DNA from: Halanaerobium sp051746665 | GTDB lineage: Bacteria > Bacillota > Halanaerobiia > Halanaerobiales > Halanaerobiaceae | NCBI GenBank assembly: GCA_051746665.1 | Contig: JBNJFG010000031.1 | Coordinates: 1 to 23,920 of the forward strand | Length of the DNA stretch: 23,920 bases | Direction: 5' to 3' | Shown here: in pieces, positions 16,468 to 23,041 of the stretch | Numbering within the stretch: position 1 is the stretch's first letter | Layout of the letters: every line of letters begins with the position of its first letter | Program-made: the position numbers and the translations under genes | Notes under the pieces: generated by a model | The model's input: the letters and a program-made list of their open reading frames with translations, nothing else | Database searches by the model: none | What the model was told of the DNA's origin: nothing

Positions 16468-16557
16468 AATATGCAACCTGGCAGTCATAACAATAATTTT
16501 GTTTTTAGACCCATAGTTTTGCGTCATTATCTTTCGACAATTTTGCCAATATTTATT
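16468..16557 (-). promoter_or_regulatory. Cyclic-di-GMP-I riboswitch (GEMM-I) aptamer upstream of flgB
   Basis: On the minus strand the conserved GEMM-I blocks occur in order. GGCAAA (16542-16547) is followed by a 6-bp hairpin ATTGTC-GAAA-GATAAT with a GNRA loop. GACGCAAA follows (16518-16525), then GGGTCTAA, an AACAA/TTGTT-capped P3 arm, TATGACTGCCAGG and TTGC. TCTAA and TATGA across P3 match a tetraloop-receptor pair for the GAAA loop. A short P1, AATAT/ATATT, closes it. In the known class such aptamers bind c-di-GMP and often control motility operons. ON or OFF direction cannot be read with certainty, but a terminator follows. Confidence 0.93.
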
Positions 16558-16565
16558 TAAAATAA

Positions 16566-16593
16566 ACTATATTAATTTCCCTAAAGATTCCAT
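16566..16593 (-). promoter_or_regulatory. Weak candidate promoter for the riboswitch-flgB transcript
   Basis: TATAGT at 16566-16571 overlaps the cheY stop and would start transcription near 16559, just before the aptamer. The -35 (TGGAAT, 16 bp upstream) matches only three of six consensus bases, so read-through from cheY is equally possible. Confidence 0.25.
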
Positions 16594-16920
16594 TACTCTG
16601 TCTTTTTTAAATGGCTTGACAATAAAGTCTTTTGCTCCCAGCTCAATTGCTTGAATAACAATTTTTTGCTGTCCCATTGCACTACAAACTACAATTTTTG
16701 CAGATGGGTCAATATCTTGAATTGCTTTTATAGCTTCTAATCCATCCATAATCGGCATCGTAATATCCATAGTCACAATATCTGGCTTTACTTCCTGATA
16801 AAGTTCTACAGCTTCCTTACCATTTTCTGCTTCTCCGACAACTTCATAATTATCTTTTAAAATATTTTTCAAATTCAAGCGCATAAAAGCAGCATCATCT
16901 ACTATTAAAACACTATTCAT
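16567..16920 (-). CDS. cheY: Chemotaxis response regulator CheY
   Basis: CheY is the single-domain response regulator that CheA phosphorylates; CheY-P binds FliM and FliY at the switch. The 117-residue receiver domain has the acidic pair D8-D9 (VLIVDDAAF), the phosphoacceptor D52 (PDIVTMDITMP), S80 in VCSAMG and K102 in FIVKPF. There is no output domain. ATG 16920 has AGGAGGT 9 nt upstream, which rules out the in-frame TTG at 16941. cheY stands apart from the other che genes behind its own candidate promoter, and the c-di-GMP riboswitch follows it. Confidence 0.97.
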   Translation of the reverse strand: MNSVLIVDDAAFMRLNLKNILKDNYEVVGEAENGKEAVELYQEVKPDIVTMDITMPIMDGLEAIKAIQDIDPSAKIVVCSAMGQQKIVIQAIELGAKDFIVKPFKKDRVMESLGKLI

Positions 16921-16955
16921 ATAAGGTTTACCTCCTAGCAAGTATTTATACTGCT

Positions 16956-16991
16956 ATTAATTATAATAACAAATATATATTTCATTTACAA
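16956..16991 (-). promoter_or_regulatory. Candidate sigma-A-type promoter for cheY
   Basis: In the 92-bp gap between cheD and cheY, TTGTAA (16986-16991) is separated by 17 bp from TATTAT (16963-16968). An overlapping TATAAT (16960-16965) is also present. Both boxes are close to the housekeeping consensus, but the whole gap is AT-rich. No terminator is seen after cheD, so cheY could also be read from upstream. Confidence 0.45.
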
Positions 16992-17012
16992 GAGAAATTT
17001 TTTATTTTTACT

Positions 17013-17516
17013 TTATAATGTTATATTTCCTTTATTAAAAGCACTTACTCTAATCCTGCCATCAATGAGATGAAAATACATTGAGCGTCCATAATCTTTT
17101 GCTAAATCAGAGCCAACTATCTTTATTCTTTCTTCTTTTAGTACTCTTTTTACTGCTTCAATATTTTTCTGCCCAATCTGCATTACCGACTGACCGGCTT
17201 CTGTTTTAAACATCCCGGCTCCCCCGACTAGTTTTGCTTTCAGCCTCTGCCTTCTAGCACCTTTTTTTATCATTTTATCTAAAAGAAAGGGAATAGCAGT
17301 ATCAGCATATTTACTTTCTATTTTATTTTTCCCTTTGCTTTCAGGCAGCATTACATGAGCCAGGCCTCCTATTTTGGTAAATTCATCATAGAGAGCAACC
17401 CCCACACAGGAACCTAAACCCAAAATAACTAGTAAAGCATCTTCCTGCTCAACTGCCCAATCAGCCATTTTAACTATTGTTTTTTTTGCTTCCTTTTTGT
17501 TTTCTAAACTAAGCAA
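17013..17516 (-). CDS. cheD: Chemoreceptor glutamine deamidase CheD
   Basis: CheD deamidates receptor glutamines and, bound to CheC, stimulates its CheY-P phosphatase activity. The 167-residue protein shows the catalytic Cys in LGLGSCVGVALYD and the His in GGLAHVMLPES. It also has the later family stretch AKLVGGAGMF, with IGQKNIEAVKRVL after it. The TTG at 17516 is preferred because GGTGAT upstream gives 8-nt spacing. GTG 17525, three codons earlier, is an alternative without a good ribosome binding site. The start lies inside the end of cheC, the usual partner. Confidence 0.95.
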   Translation of the reverse strand: MLSLENKKEAKKTIVKMADWAVEQEDALLVILGLGSCVGVALYDEFTKIGGLAHVMLPESKGKNKIESKYADTAIPFLLDKMIKKGARRQRLKAKLVGGAGMFKTEAGQSVMQIGQKNIEAVKRVLKEERIKIVGSDLAKDYGRSMYFHLIDGRIRVSAFNKGNITL

Positions 17517-18111
17517 GGCTATCACCCATTAAATGCTGGAATAGAATATCTATCGATTTTTCTTCGGGAATAAAAAAGTAATATAATTCCAATTTCTTTT
17601 CCGATATAATAAATTCTGTTTCCAACAAAATAATTTCATCTCCGCTCTGGCTGTAGTCTATAACGGAACTGCTGAGTACAGCACCTGCCATATCATATGC
17701 CACTGCAGGTAATCCCTGACTTAAATTCAAATCACTAAAAATGTTTATTGCTTTTAAGTAAGCACCACTTAATATATTGCCGAGCTCTCTTAAAGCTGAT
17801 TTTTGAATTTCAGATTCGGGAAGTTCGCCTTCTCCAAATAAAAGGTGAAGAATTTTTTCCACATTTTCCATCTCTAAAACCAAAAGTATCTTACCTGAAA
17901 TTTCTCCATCAAAGTTAATTAGTGTACAGGCAATATAATCTTCTTGGTTTCCTGTTATTTCTGGCAGCTCATCTATCGGCATCAGTTCAATTCTTGGAAC
18001 TGTTATTTTTGTTTCCTGATCGACCATGGTAGAAAAAGCTGTTGCTGCATTTCCCGCACCAATATTAGCTATTTCTTTTAAAATATCTTTTTTTTCTTTA
18101 TCTAAATTCAT
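17509..18111 (-). CDS. cheC: CheY-P phosphatase CheC
   Basis: CheC removes phosphate from CheY-P and pairs with CheD in adaptation. The 200-residue protein has two half-sites: ILKEIANIGAGNAATAF near the N-terminus and SALRELGNILSGAYLKAINI near residues 105-125. Both retain the Glu and Asn that position the water molecule. There is no SPOA domain, which separates it from FliY in the same cluster. The ATG has AAAGGGGAA upstream. It overlaps cheD by several bases. Confidence 0.95.
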   Translation of the reverse strand: MNLDKEKKDILKEIANIGAGNAATAFSTMVDQETKITVPRIELMPIDELPEITGNQEDYIACTLINFDGEISGKILLVLEMENVEKILHLLFGEGELPESEIQKSALRELGNILSGAYLKAINIFSDLNLSQGLPAVAYDMAGAVLSSSVIDYSQSGDEIILLETEFIISEKKLELYYFFIPEEKSIDILFQHLMGDSLA

Positions 18112-18125
18112 AAAGTTCCCCTTTA

Positions 18126-18626
18126 TTAACTGACAATATTTTCATCTAACTGCTTCAGTTGATCCATTTCATCTGAACTTAAGACCTGCTTTAAATCGAG
18201 CAGCATTAATAATTCTGATCCTTCTGTTCGACCAACACCTGCTATGTATTTACGATCTATCTTTTGAGCAAGTTTAGGAAGTTCAGCAATTTCTTCTTGA
18301 TGCAGTTCTTTAATTTCTTTTACTTCTTCAACCATCATCCCTGCTGTTAGATCATTTAACTCAACTATAATAATAACACCTTTGTTTTCTGACTGGGAAT
18401 TAACTTCTTTAGTTATATTTAATCTAAGCTCTAAATCTATTACAGGAACAACCATTCCCCTCAAATCAATTAAACCAGCAATATAATCAGGACTTTCAGG
18501 TACTAAAGTCAATTCCTTGCTTGATAAAATTTCTCGAGTCTGTTTGATATTGACTCCAAATTGTTTTCCAGCAAGTGTAAATATTATATATTTTTCCTGC
18601 TGCTTTTTATTACTACTATCATTCAT
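18126..18626 (-). CDS. cheW: Chemotaxis coupling protein CheW (second copy)
   Basis: CheW is the SH3-like adaptor that bridges chemoreceptors and CheA. The 166-residue single-domain protein has the family pattern YIIFTLAGKQFGVNIKQTRE, then PDYIAGLIDLRGMVVPVIDL, and ends with a GVGRTEGSELLMLLDLKQVL stretch. The Asn/Lys/Gln-rich N-terminal tail of about 12 residues is unusual but short. The ATG has AAGGAGTT upstream. It is the second of two tandem cheW genes; they are clearly divergent, not a recent duplicate. Confidence 0.94.
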   Translation of the reverse strand: MNDSSNKKQQEKYIIFTLAGKQFGVNIKQTREILSSKELTLVPESPDYIAGLIDLRGMVVPVIDLELRLNITKEVNSQSENKGVIIIVELNDLTAGMMVEEVKEIKELHQEEIAELPKLAQKIDRKYIAGVGRTEGSELLMLLDLKQVLSSDEMDQLKQLDENIVS

Positions 18627-18663
18627 CTACAAAACAACTCCTTCCACATTTTAAGTTTCTAGT

Positions 18664-19155
18664 TTAAGCAAAAAGTGTTTTTTCTAAATCAAGCAGAATT
18701 AGTAGTGGATTATCATCTCTGGCACAAACGCCTCTTAAATAATCTTCTCTAATTCCCTTTTCTAATTCAGGAGGAGGAGCAATCTTTTCTTCCTCAACCC
18801 AGACTATACCTTCAATATGATCAACTTGAATTCCTAAAAGCTGACCTTCACTTTCTACAGTTATAATCCGCTGTTCAGCATCAGAAAATAAATGTTCATT
18901 GATATCATCTTCAATACCAAAACGTCTGCTTAATTCAATTACGGGAACAATTATACCTCTGAGATTAATTACTCCAATTACATGTTCAGCAGTATTAGGT
19001 ACTTTAGTTATTTTAGTTTCTTTTATAATTTCTCTTGTCTTATCGATTTTAATACCATATTGTTCAGCATCTATATTAAAGACTACATATTGATTTAAAT
19101 CAGATTTGTTATCCTGAGCAGCCATTGAAATCGAATTTTCTTTATCTAAGGACAT
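18664..19155 (-). CDS. cheW: Chemotaxis coupling protein CheW (first copy)
   Basis: This is a second CheW-domain adaptor, directly downstream of cheA. The 163-residue protein has the motifs YVVFNIDAEQYGIKIDKTRE and AEHVIGVINLRGIIVPVIEL. The C-terminal part is DYLRGVCARDDNPLLILLDL, then EKTLFA. No receiver domain is present, so it is CheW and not CheV. The ATG has GAGGTGA upstream. The two CheW proteins differ in length of the N-terminus and in most surface positions, so they may serve different receptors or array positions; that is inference. Confidence 0.94.
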   Translation of the reverse strand: MSLDKENSISMAAQDNKSDLNQYVVFNIDAEQYGIKIDKTREIIKETKITKVPNTAEHVIGVINLRGIIVPVIELSRRFGIEDDINEHLFSDAEQRIITVESEGQLLGIQVDHIEGIVWVEEEKIAPPPELEKGIREDYLRGVCARDDNPLLILLDLEKTLFA

Positions 19156-19175
19156 TTTTTCACCTCTTTATTAGA

Positions 19176-21167
19176 TTATCTACTTACAACATCTCGCACA
19201 TCAATAATTAGAGCGACATCACCATCACCAATAATTGTAGCCCCGCTGATATATCTTGTATCCTGCAGATATTTACCCAGAGACTTAATTACAATTTCCT
19301 GCTGATTTAAGAGTTGATCTACAACTAAACCTACTTTTCGCTCACCGCTTTTTAAAATAACAACTGATAGATCTTTTTTGGAATTTTTAAAGCTGCGTTG
19401 AGCTTCAGTACCAAAAATTGAAGCTGCCGAAACAATAGGAATCGTGGTTTCTCTTAAGACAATTACATCTTTACCTCTAATTTTTTTGATATTTTCAGTC
19501 TCAATTGTTAGAGTTTCACTGACTGCACTTAAAGGAATTGCAAAAATATCACCAATTATTTTAACCATCAGTGCCTGCGAAATAGCTAAGGTTAATGGTA
19601 AAGTAATTTTGAAAGTGCTGCCCTCACCTGGTTCGGACTCAATACTTATCTGACCATCAAGTTTTTTAACAGTGCTGCGGACAATATCCATACCCACACC
19701 TCTACCTGAAACATCTGTTATCTCTTGAGCAGTACTAAAGCCTGGGTGAAAAACAAAGTCCAAAATATCTCTTCTTTCAAGCTGCTCTACTTCTTCTGCC
19801 TCGATAATTCCTTTATCAACTGCTTTTTTAGCAATCGCTGCCGCTTTGATACCGGCACCATCATCCTTAACCTCAATGATGATTTCACTACCTTTTTGAT
19901 AAGCTAAAAGTTCAACTTTACCTTTTTCATCTTTACCAGCAGCTTTTCTTTCAGCCGGTTTTTCTATACCATGATCAATAGCATTTCTAAGTAAATGAGT
20001 TAAAGGATCTGCTAATTCATCAATGATTGAGCGGTCAAGTTCTGTTTCCTGGCCTGACATCACAAAATCAATTTCCTTATTCATCTTATTCGAAAGATCT
20101 CTCATCATCCTGGGAAAACGGCTGAACATTACCCCCACCGGTACCATTCTAATCTGCATCACAATATGATGTAAATCCATAGTTACCCGATCAAGCTGAG
20201 GCATAATTTCTTTAAATTTTGTTTTTTTAATATCAAGTGATTCTAATCTGCTTTTGTTAATTAAAAGCTCTCCCACCATATTCATTAAAGTATCAAGTTT
20301 ACTGATATCTACTCGAACTGTAGAGCTGCTGTTAAAACTGCCAACAGTCTTTTTTTGAACAGTACTTGCTTTGCTTTCTTTTTCAGTATCTACTTTTATT
20401 TCTGAACTCTCAAGTTCATCTAAACTGATTAATTGAATACTGCTTTGAGCTTCTATCTCTGTTTTAAATTCTTCTTTTTCCAACCAGCTTAAGGCAATTA
20501 TATTTAATTCATCAATCTCTGCCTCAGAATTTTCAATCTTATTTCTCGCTGGCTCTGATTTAAAGAGCTGACCGATTTCGTCTAACTTCTTTAAAAGCAT
20601 AAAAGCTCTAACTGATTTGAATTCTTCGTTAACAACCTCAGCTTTTAAATGATAAACTTTTTCCTTGTCTTTTTTTCTTGCTAAAAGTTCTTCTTTTTCA
20701 GCCTCTGTTAAAAATTCTCCAATATTTTCAGAAGTTTTGGCTGCTTCAGCTGCCTCTGCTTCACTTTCTTCAAAATCATTTTCTTCAGTATAAGCATTAA
20801 GTTCGGTAATTAAAGCCTCTAGATCAAAGTTTTCCGGCTCTTCACCATTATTTTCTTCTACTGCTTTAACCAGATATTGAATATTATCTAAGGCCTGAAA
20901 AAGAAGGTCAATAAATTTTGTTTTTACTTTAACCTTACCTTCTCGAATCTTATCCAGACTGTTTTCCAGTTTGTGAGTTAGTTCTGTTAATTTTTCAAAT
21001 CCCATAGCAGCTGCCATTCCTTTAAGTGAGTGAGCTGCTCTAAAGATGGCATCGATAGTTTCTTTATCTTCAGGATTGTTTTCTAATGTTAAAATTCCAT
21101 TATTTAAAACCTCAATGTATTCCTTCGCCTCTGCAAAAAAGATTTTTAGATATTCATTCTCCTGCAA
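19176..21167 (-). CDS. cheA: Chemotaxis histidine kinase CheA
   Basis: CheA autophosphorylates in response to receptors and passes phosphate to CheY. The 663 residues show all domains. The P1 Hpt has H46 in FRAAHSLKGMAAAMGF. A Glu-rich linker follows, then a P2-like domain (about 170-250). P3, the dimerisation domain, carries DISKLDTLMNMVGELLINKS. P4, the ATPase, has an N box (LTHLLRNAIDHGIE), G1 (VKDDGAGI) and G2 (GRGVGMDIV). P5 is CheW-like (about 525-660). The start is TTG, with AGGGGGGA about 7 nt upstream, and no better start is near. A 62-bp AT-rich gap separates it from the upstream chaperone gene. Confidence 0.98.
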   Translation of the reverse strand: MQENEYLKIFFAEAKEYIEVLNNGILTLENNPEDKETIDAIFRAAHSLKGMAAAMGFEKLTELTHKLENSLDKIREGKVKVKTKFIDLLFQALDNIQYLVKAVEENNGEEPENFDLEALITELNAYTEENDFEESEAEAAEAAKTSENIGEFLTEAEKEELLARKKDKEKVYHLKAEVVNEEFKSVRAFMLLKKLDEIGQLFKSEPARNKIENSEAEIDELNIIALSWLEKEEFKTEIEAQSSIQLISLDELESSEIKVDTEKESKASTVQKKTVGSFNSSSTVRVDISKLDTLMNMVGELLINKSRLESLDIKKTKFKEIMPQLDRVTMDLHHIVMQIRMVPVGVMFSRFPRMMRDLSNKMNKEIDFVMSGQETELDRSIIDELADPLTHLLRNAIDHGIEKPAERKAAGKDEKGKVELLAYQKGSEIIIEVKDDGAGIKAAAIAKKAVDKGIIEAEEVEQLERRDILDFVFHPGFSTAQEITDVSGRGVGMDIVRSTVKKLDGQISIESEPGEGSTFKITLPLTLAISQALMVKIIGDIFAIPLSAVSETLTIETENIKKIRGKDVIVLRETTIPIVSAASIFGTEAQRSFKNSKKDLSVVILKSGERKVGLVVDQLLNQQEIVIKSLGKYLQDTRYISGATIIGDGDVALIIDVRDVVSR

Positions 21168-21229
21168 AAAAATCCCCCCTCATAATGTAGTTAATAATAT
21201 CTTAAATTTCTAAAAAGTTCAAATTTTTT

Positions 21230-21610
21230 CTAGCTCTGCTCATCAAAAAACTTTGCTTCCTGCTGGCCGGGATTGTGATATCCTCTAATGCTTTTCTGAC
21301 GGCTGTAAAGTTCTAAAATTTTAGTTTTAGTGTCTCCTTTTTTTTGGGAGATCAGTTCAATGTTTTGCGCCTGAGCTTTTAAAGCAGCAGCTAAAATTTC
21401 TTTTATTTTCTGATTGGCAGATTCCTCATTTTTTTCGGAATGCTCGCTCTGCTCAGAGCTTTTTAGAGTAATTTTATCTATTTTTTTAATTATCTCATTT
21501 TTTTCTTTTAATAAAAGCTCTAATTTCTCAAAAGCTTCTGCTTCAATTAAATCTTTTTCTTTTACTACTTTTTGCTTAAGTAATTGATATAAGTCAAGTA
21601 AAGTACTCAT
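21230..21610 (-). CDS. FlgN/FliT-type flagellar chaperone-like protein
   Basis: The 126-residue, almost wholly helical protein is probably an export chaperone. It starts STLLDLYQLLKQKVVKEKDL and has a charged central coil. It ends IRGYHNPGQQEAKFFDEQS, a C-terminal 'Y....... FfD' pattern common in Gram-positive FlgN-like proteins. It directly follows fliS, where Bacillus has fliT. Whether the client is FliD, FlgK/FlgL or another protein cannot be told. ATG 21610 is used: it has GGAGG 5 nt upstream, while the in-frame TTG at 21622 lies inside that ribosome binding site and the fliS 3' end. Confidence 0.7.
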   Translation of the reverse strand: MSTLLDLYQLLKQKVVKEKDLIEAEAFEKLELLLKEKNEIIKKIDKITLKSSEQSEHSEKNEESANQKIKEILAAALKAQAQNIELISQKKGDTKTKILELYSRQKSIRGYHNPGQQEAKFFDEQS

Positions 21611-21611
21611 T

Positions 21612-22022
21612 TTAGCCTCCAAGATTCACCTTTTTCAGCTCAGGTGATTTTTGATTTAAAACTATTTCTTTATAGGCAGTATAAAGTTCCTCTAAGAGAG
21701 GAATTATATTATTAAGATGTTTAATGTCTTTTTTTAAATTAGCCTGCAGCAGTTCCTGATAGATAAAATCATAGAGTTTTTCTAATTGGTCTGCCAGCTG
21801 ACCACCTTTTTCTTTATCCAGAGTTGATTTCAGCTCTAAAATAATATTTTGTACTTTAATTATATTTTTATGGCTAGCCTCTATCTGATCAGCTTCTATG
21901 TTTTGAATTGCCAGTTTAGAAAATTTTATTGCTCCCTGATAAAGCATTAATAATAATTTGCCGGGACTTGATGTGTTAATCTGGGTTTTCTTATACTGTT
22001 CTGCGCGATTTTTAATCATCAT
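21612..22022 (-). CDS. fliS: Flagellin export chaperone FliS
   Basis: FliS binds the C-terminus of flagellin, prevents early polymerisation and, in Bacillus, also interacts with FliW. The 136-residue protein has the family opening NRAEQYKKTQINTSSPGKLL, then LMLYQGAIKFSKLA, and the helical core with IILELKSTLDKEKGGQLADQ. It continues with LEKLYDFIYQELLQANLKKD. Two ATGs are in tandem at the start (22022 and 22019); AAAGGAGG precedes both. No flagellin or fliD gene lies in the window, so its clients are encoded elsewhere. Confidence 0.95.
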   Translation of the reverse strand: MMIKNRAEQYKKTQINTSSPGKLLLMLYQGAIKFSKLAIQNIEADQIEASHKNIIKVQNIILELKSTLDKEKGGQLADQLEKLYDFIYQELLQANLKKDIKHLNNIIPLLEELYTAYKEIVLNQKSPELKKVNLGG

Positions 22023-22041
22023 GAGCGCCTCCTTTAAGCAT

Positions 22042-22272
22042 TTATTCTTTGTTAAATTTTATCTGCTGCAGCTTTTCTAATAGATCCTTATTTTCAGCAG
22101 CTGCTCGATTTTCTTTTTTAACGTCTTCTAATAATTCTTTGCGTAATATTTCTATTCTTTTGGGTGCACTTATTCCCAGCTGTACACTACCATTGTCGAT
22201 ACCGACAACTGTGATTTCTATATCCTGACCAATAATTATTTTTTCATCTATTTTCCTTGTTAAAACCAGCAT
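22042..22272 (-). CDS. csrA: Carbon storage regulator CsrA
   Basis: CsrA is a small dimeric RNA-binding protein that blocks translation at GGA-containing leaders. In Bacillus it represses flagellin mRNA and is antagonised by FliW. The 76 residues match: MLVLTRKIDEKIIIGQDIEI, then VGIDNGSVQLGISAPKRIEI and LRKEL. The C-terminal tail (about residues 48-76) is slightly longer than in enterobacteria, as in Gram-positive CsrA. Its ATG overlaps the fliW stop (TAATG), with GAGGTG upstream, so the antagonist and CsrA are coupled. Confidence 0.98.
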   Translation of the reverse strand: MLVLTRKIDEKIIIGQDIEITVVGIDNGSVQLGISAPKRIEILRKELLEDVKKENRAAAENKDLLEKLQQIKFNKE

Positions 22273-22739
22273 TATTCTGACACCTCATCTTTTTGAGCAG
22301 AGCTTGCTGCCTGCTGCTCGGCAAAAATTGGGTAGCGCACACTAAAATTATGATTGTCTAAAATAATCTGGCCGCCTAACTTTTCTTTTAAGTTGATGAT
22401 AATTGGAGCAGATAGGTTGGCTGTTATAGCTTCTAATTGATCTTTTAAAGTGATAATATTTAATACTAAAATATCTTCTATTGATTTAATTTCCAGTTCT
22501 TTTTCCCTTTGATCACTTATTTCAAATTCATAATCAGCAATTAAATTACCTGGCTCGACAGTTATAAATGCCAGTTCCTGATTGCTGAGTGACTGCATAA
22601 TTATAAAGGGTGAATCATCTGCAAAAGGCAGCAGCACAAATTCTTTAGCGGTTTCAAAACCGGGCAGCCCATTTTTAAAATATATTATTTGATCTTCTTC
22701 AATTTCTATCTTGCCAAAATCTCTTGTCATTAGCTCCAA
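22272..22739 (-). CDS. fliW: Flagellar assembly factor FliW (CsrA antagonist)
   Basis: FliW binds either flagellin or CsrA, so free flagellin level controls CsrA repression. The 155-residue protein has the family start FGKIEIEEDQIIYFKNGLPG, then FETAKEFVLLPF, and the inner motif QELAFITVEP. The end (ANLSAPIIINLKEKLGGQII) is also typical. The TTG at 22739 is preferred: AGGGGG lies 8 nt upstream and MELMTRDFG then aligns with the family N-terminus. ATG 22730 is the alternative. Confidence 0.95.
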   Translation of the reverse strand: MELMTRDFGKIEIEEDQIIYFKNGLPGFETAKEFVLLPFADDSPFIIMQSLSNQELAFITVEPGNLIADYEFEISDQREKELEIKSIEDILVLNIITLKDQLEAITANLSAPIIINLKEKLGGQIILDNHNFSVRYPIFAEQQAASSAQKDEVSE

Positions 22740-22758
22740 TTTTATTGCCCCCTAAAGT

Positions 22759-23028
22759 TTAAGCTTTAAAATCTATTTCTGGCCCCGGTTTATAGGCCAA
22801 AGTTAATTCTCTTTCTGCATTATACATAATTTCTGAACCGAGATCAGATATTTTGTAATTTTCGAAATCAGCCAATTTATCTCCGCTTGCTGCATAAAAA
22901 GCTGTCGCCTCAGCTGCAGTTTTACTTCCCTGATCAGCGGTGGCCTTAGCTCTATCAGCCAGGTTATAAAAATTAAGTGCTTTGCGGGAAGGATAATTAT
23001 CAATTTTTAAAGTTAAATTATTTAGCAT
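22759..23028 (-). CDS. Short DUF6470 (YviE)-like protein
   Basis: The 89-residue protein lies immediately upstream of fliW, the place of Bacillus yviE. Its sequence resembles the C-terminal half of that family: SRKALNFYNLADRAKATADQ, GSKTAAEATAFYAASGDKLA, and a late PGPEIDF. The N-terminal beta repeats of the longer family members (about 190 residues) are missing. No function is established for the family. The ATG has AAGGGGCT upstream. The match is from memory of the family pattern, so assignment is moderate; that it is a real gene is well supported by ribosome binding site and packing. Confidence 0.6.
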   Translation of the reverse strand: MLNNLTLKIDNYPSRKALNFYNLADRAKATADQGSKTAAEATAFYAASGDKLADFENYKISDLGSEIMYNAERELTLAYKPGPEIDFKA

Positions 23029-23041
23029 AAGCTGCAGCCCC

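Noticed and set aside
16326..16991. Sigma-D (flagellar) promoters
   Set aside because: No TAAA-N15-GCCGATAT-like sequence was seen in the gaps before cheY or flgB.
22803..23003. 66-codon minus-strand frame within the DUF6470-like gene
   Set aside because: It is out of frame with the better gene, which has a ribosome binding site and family resemblance.
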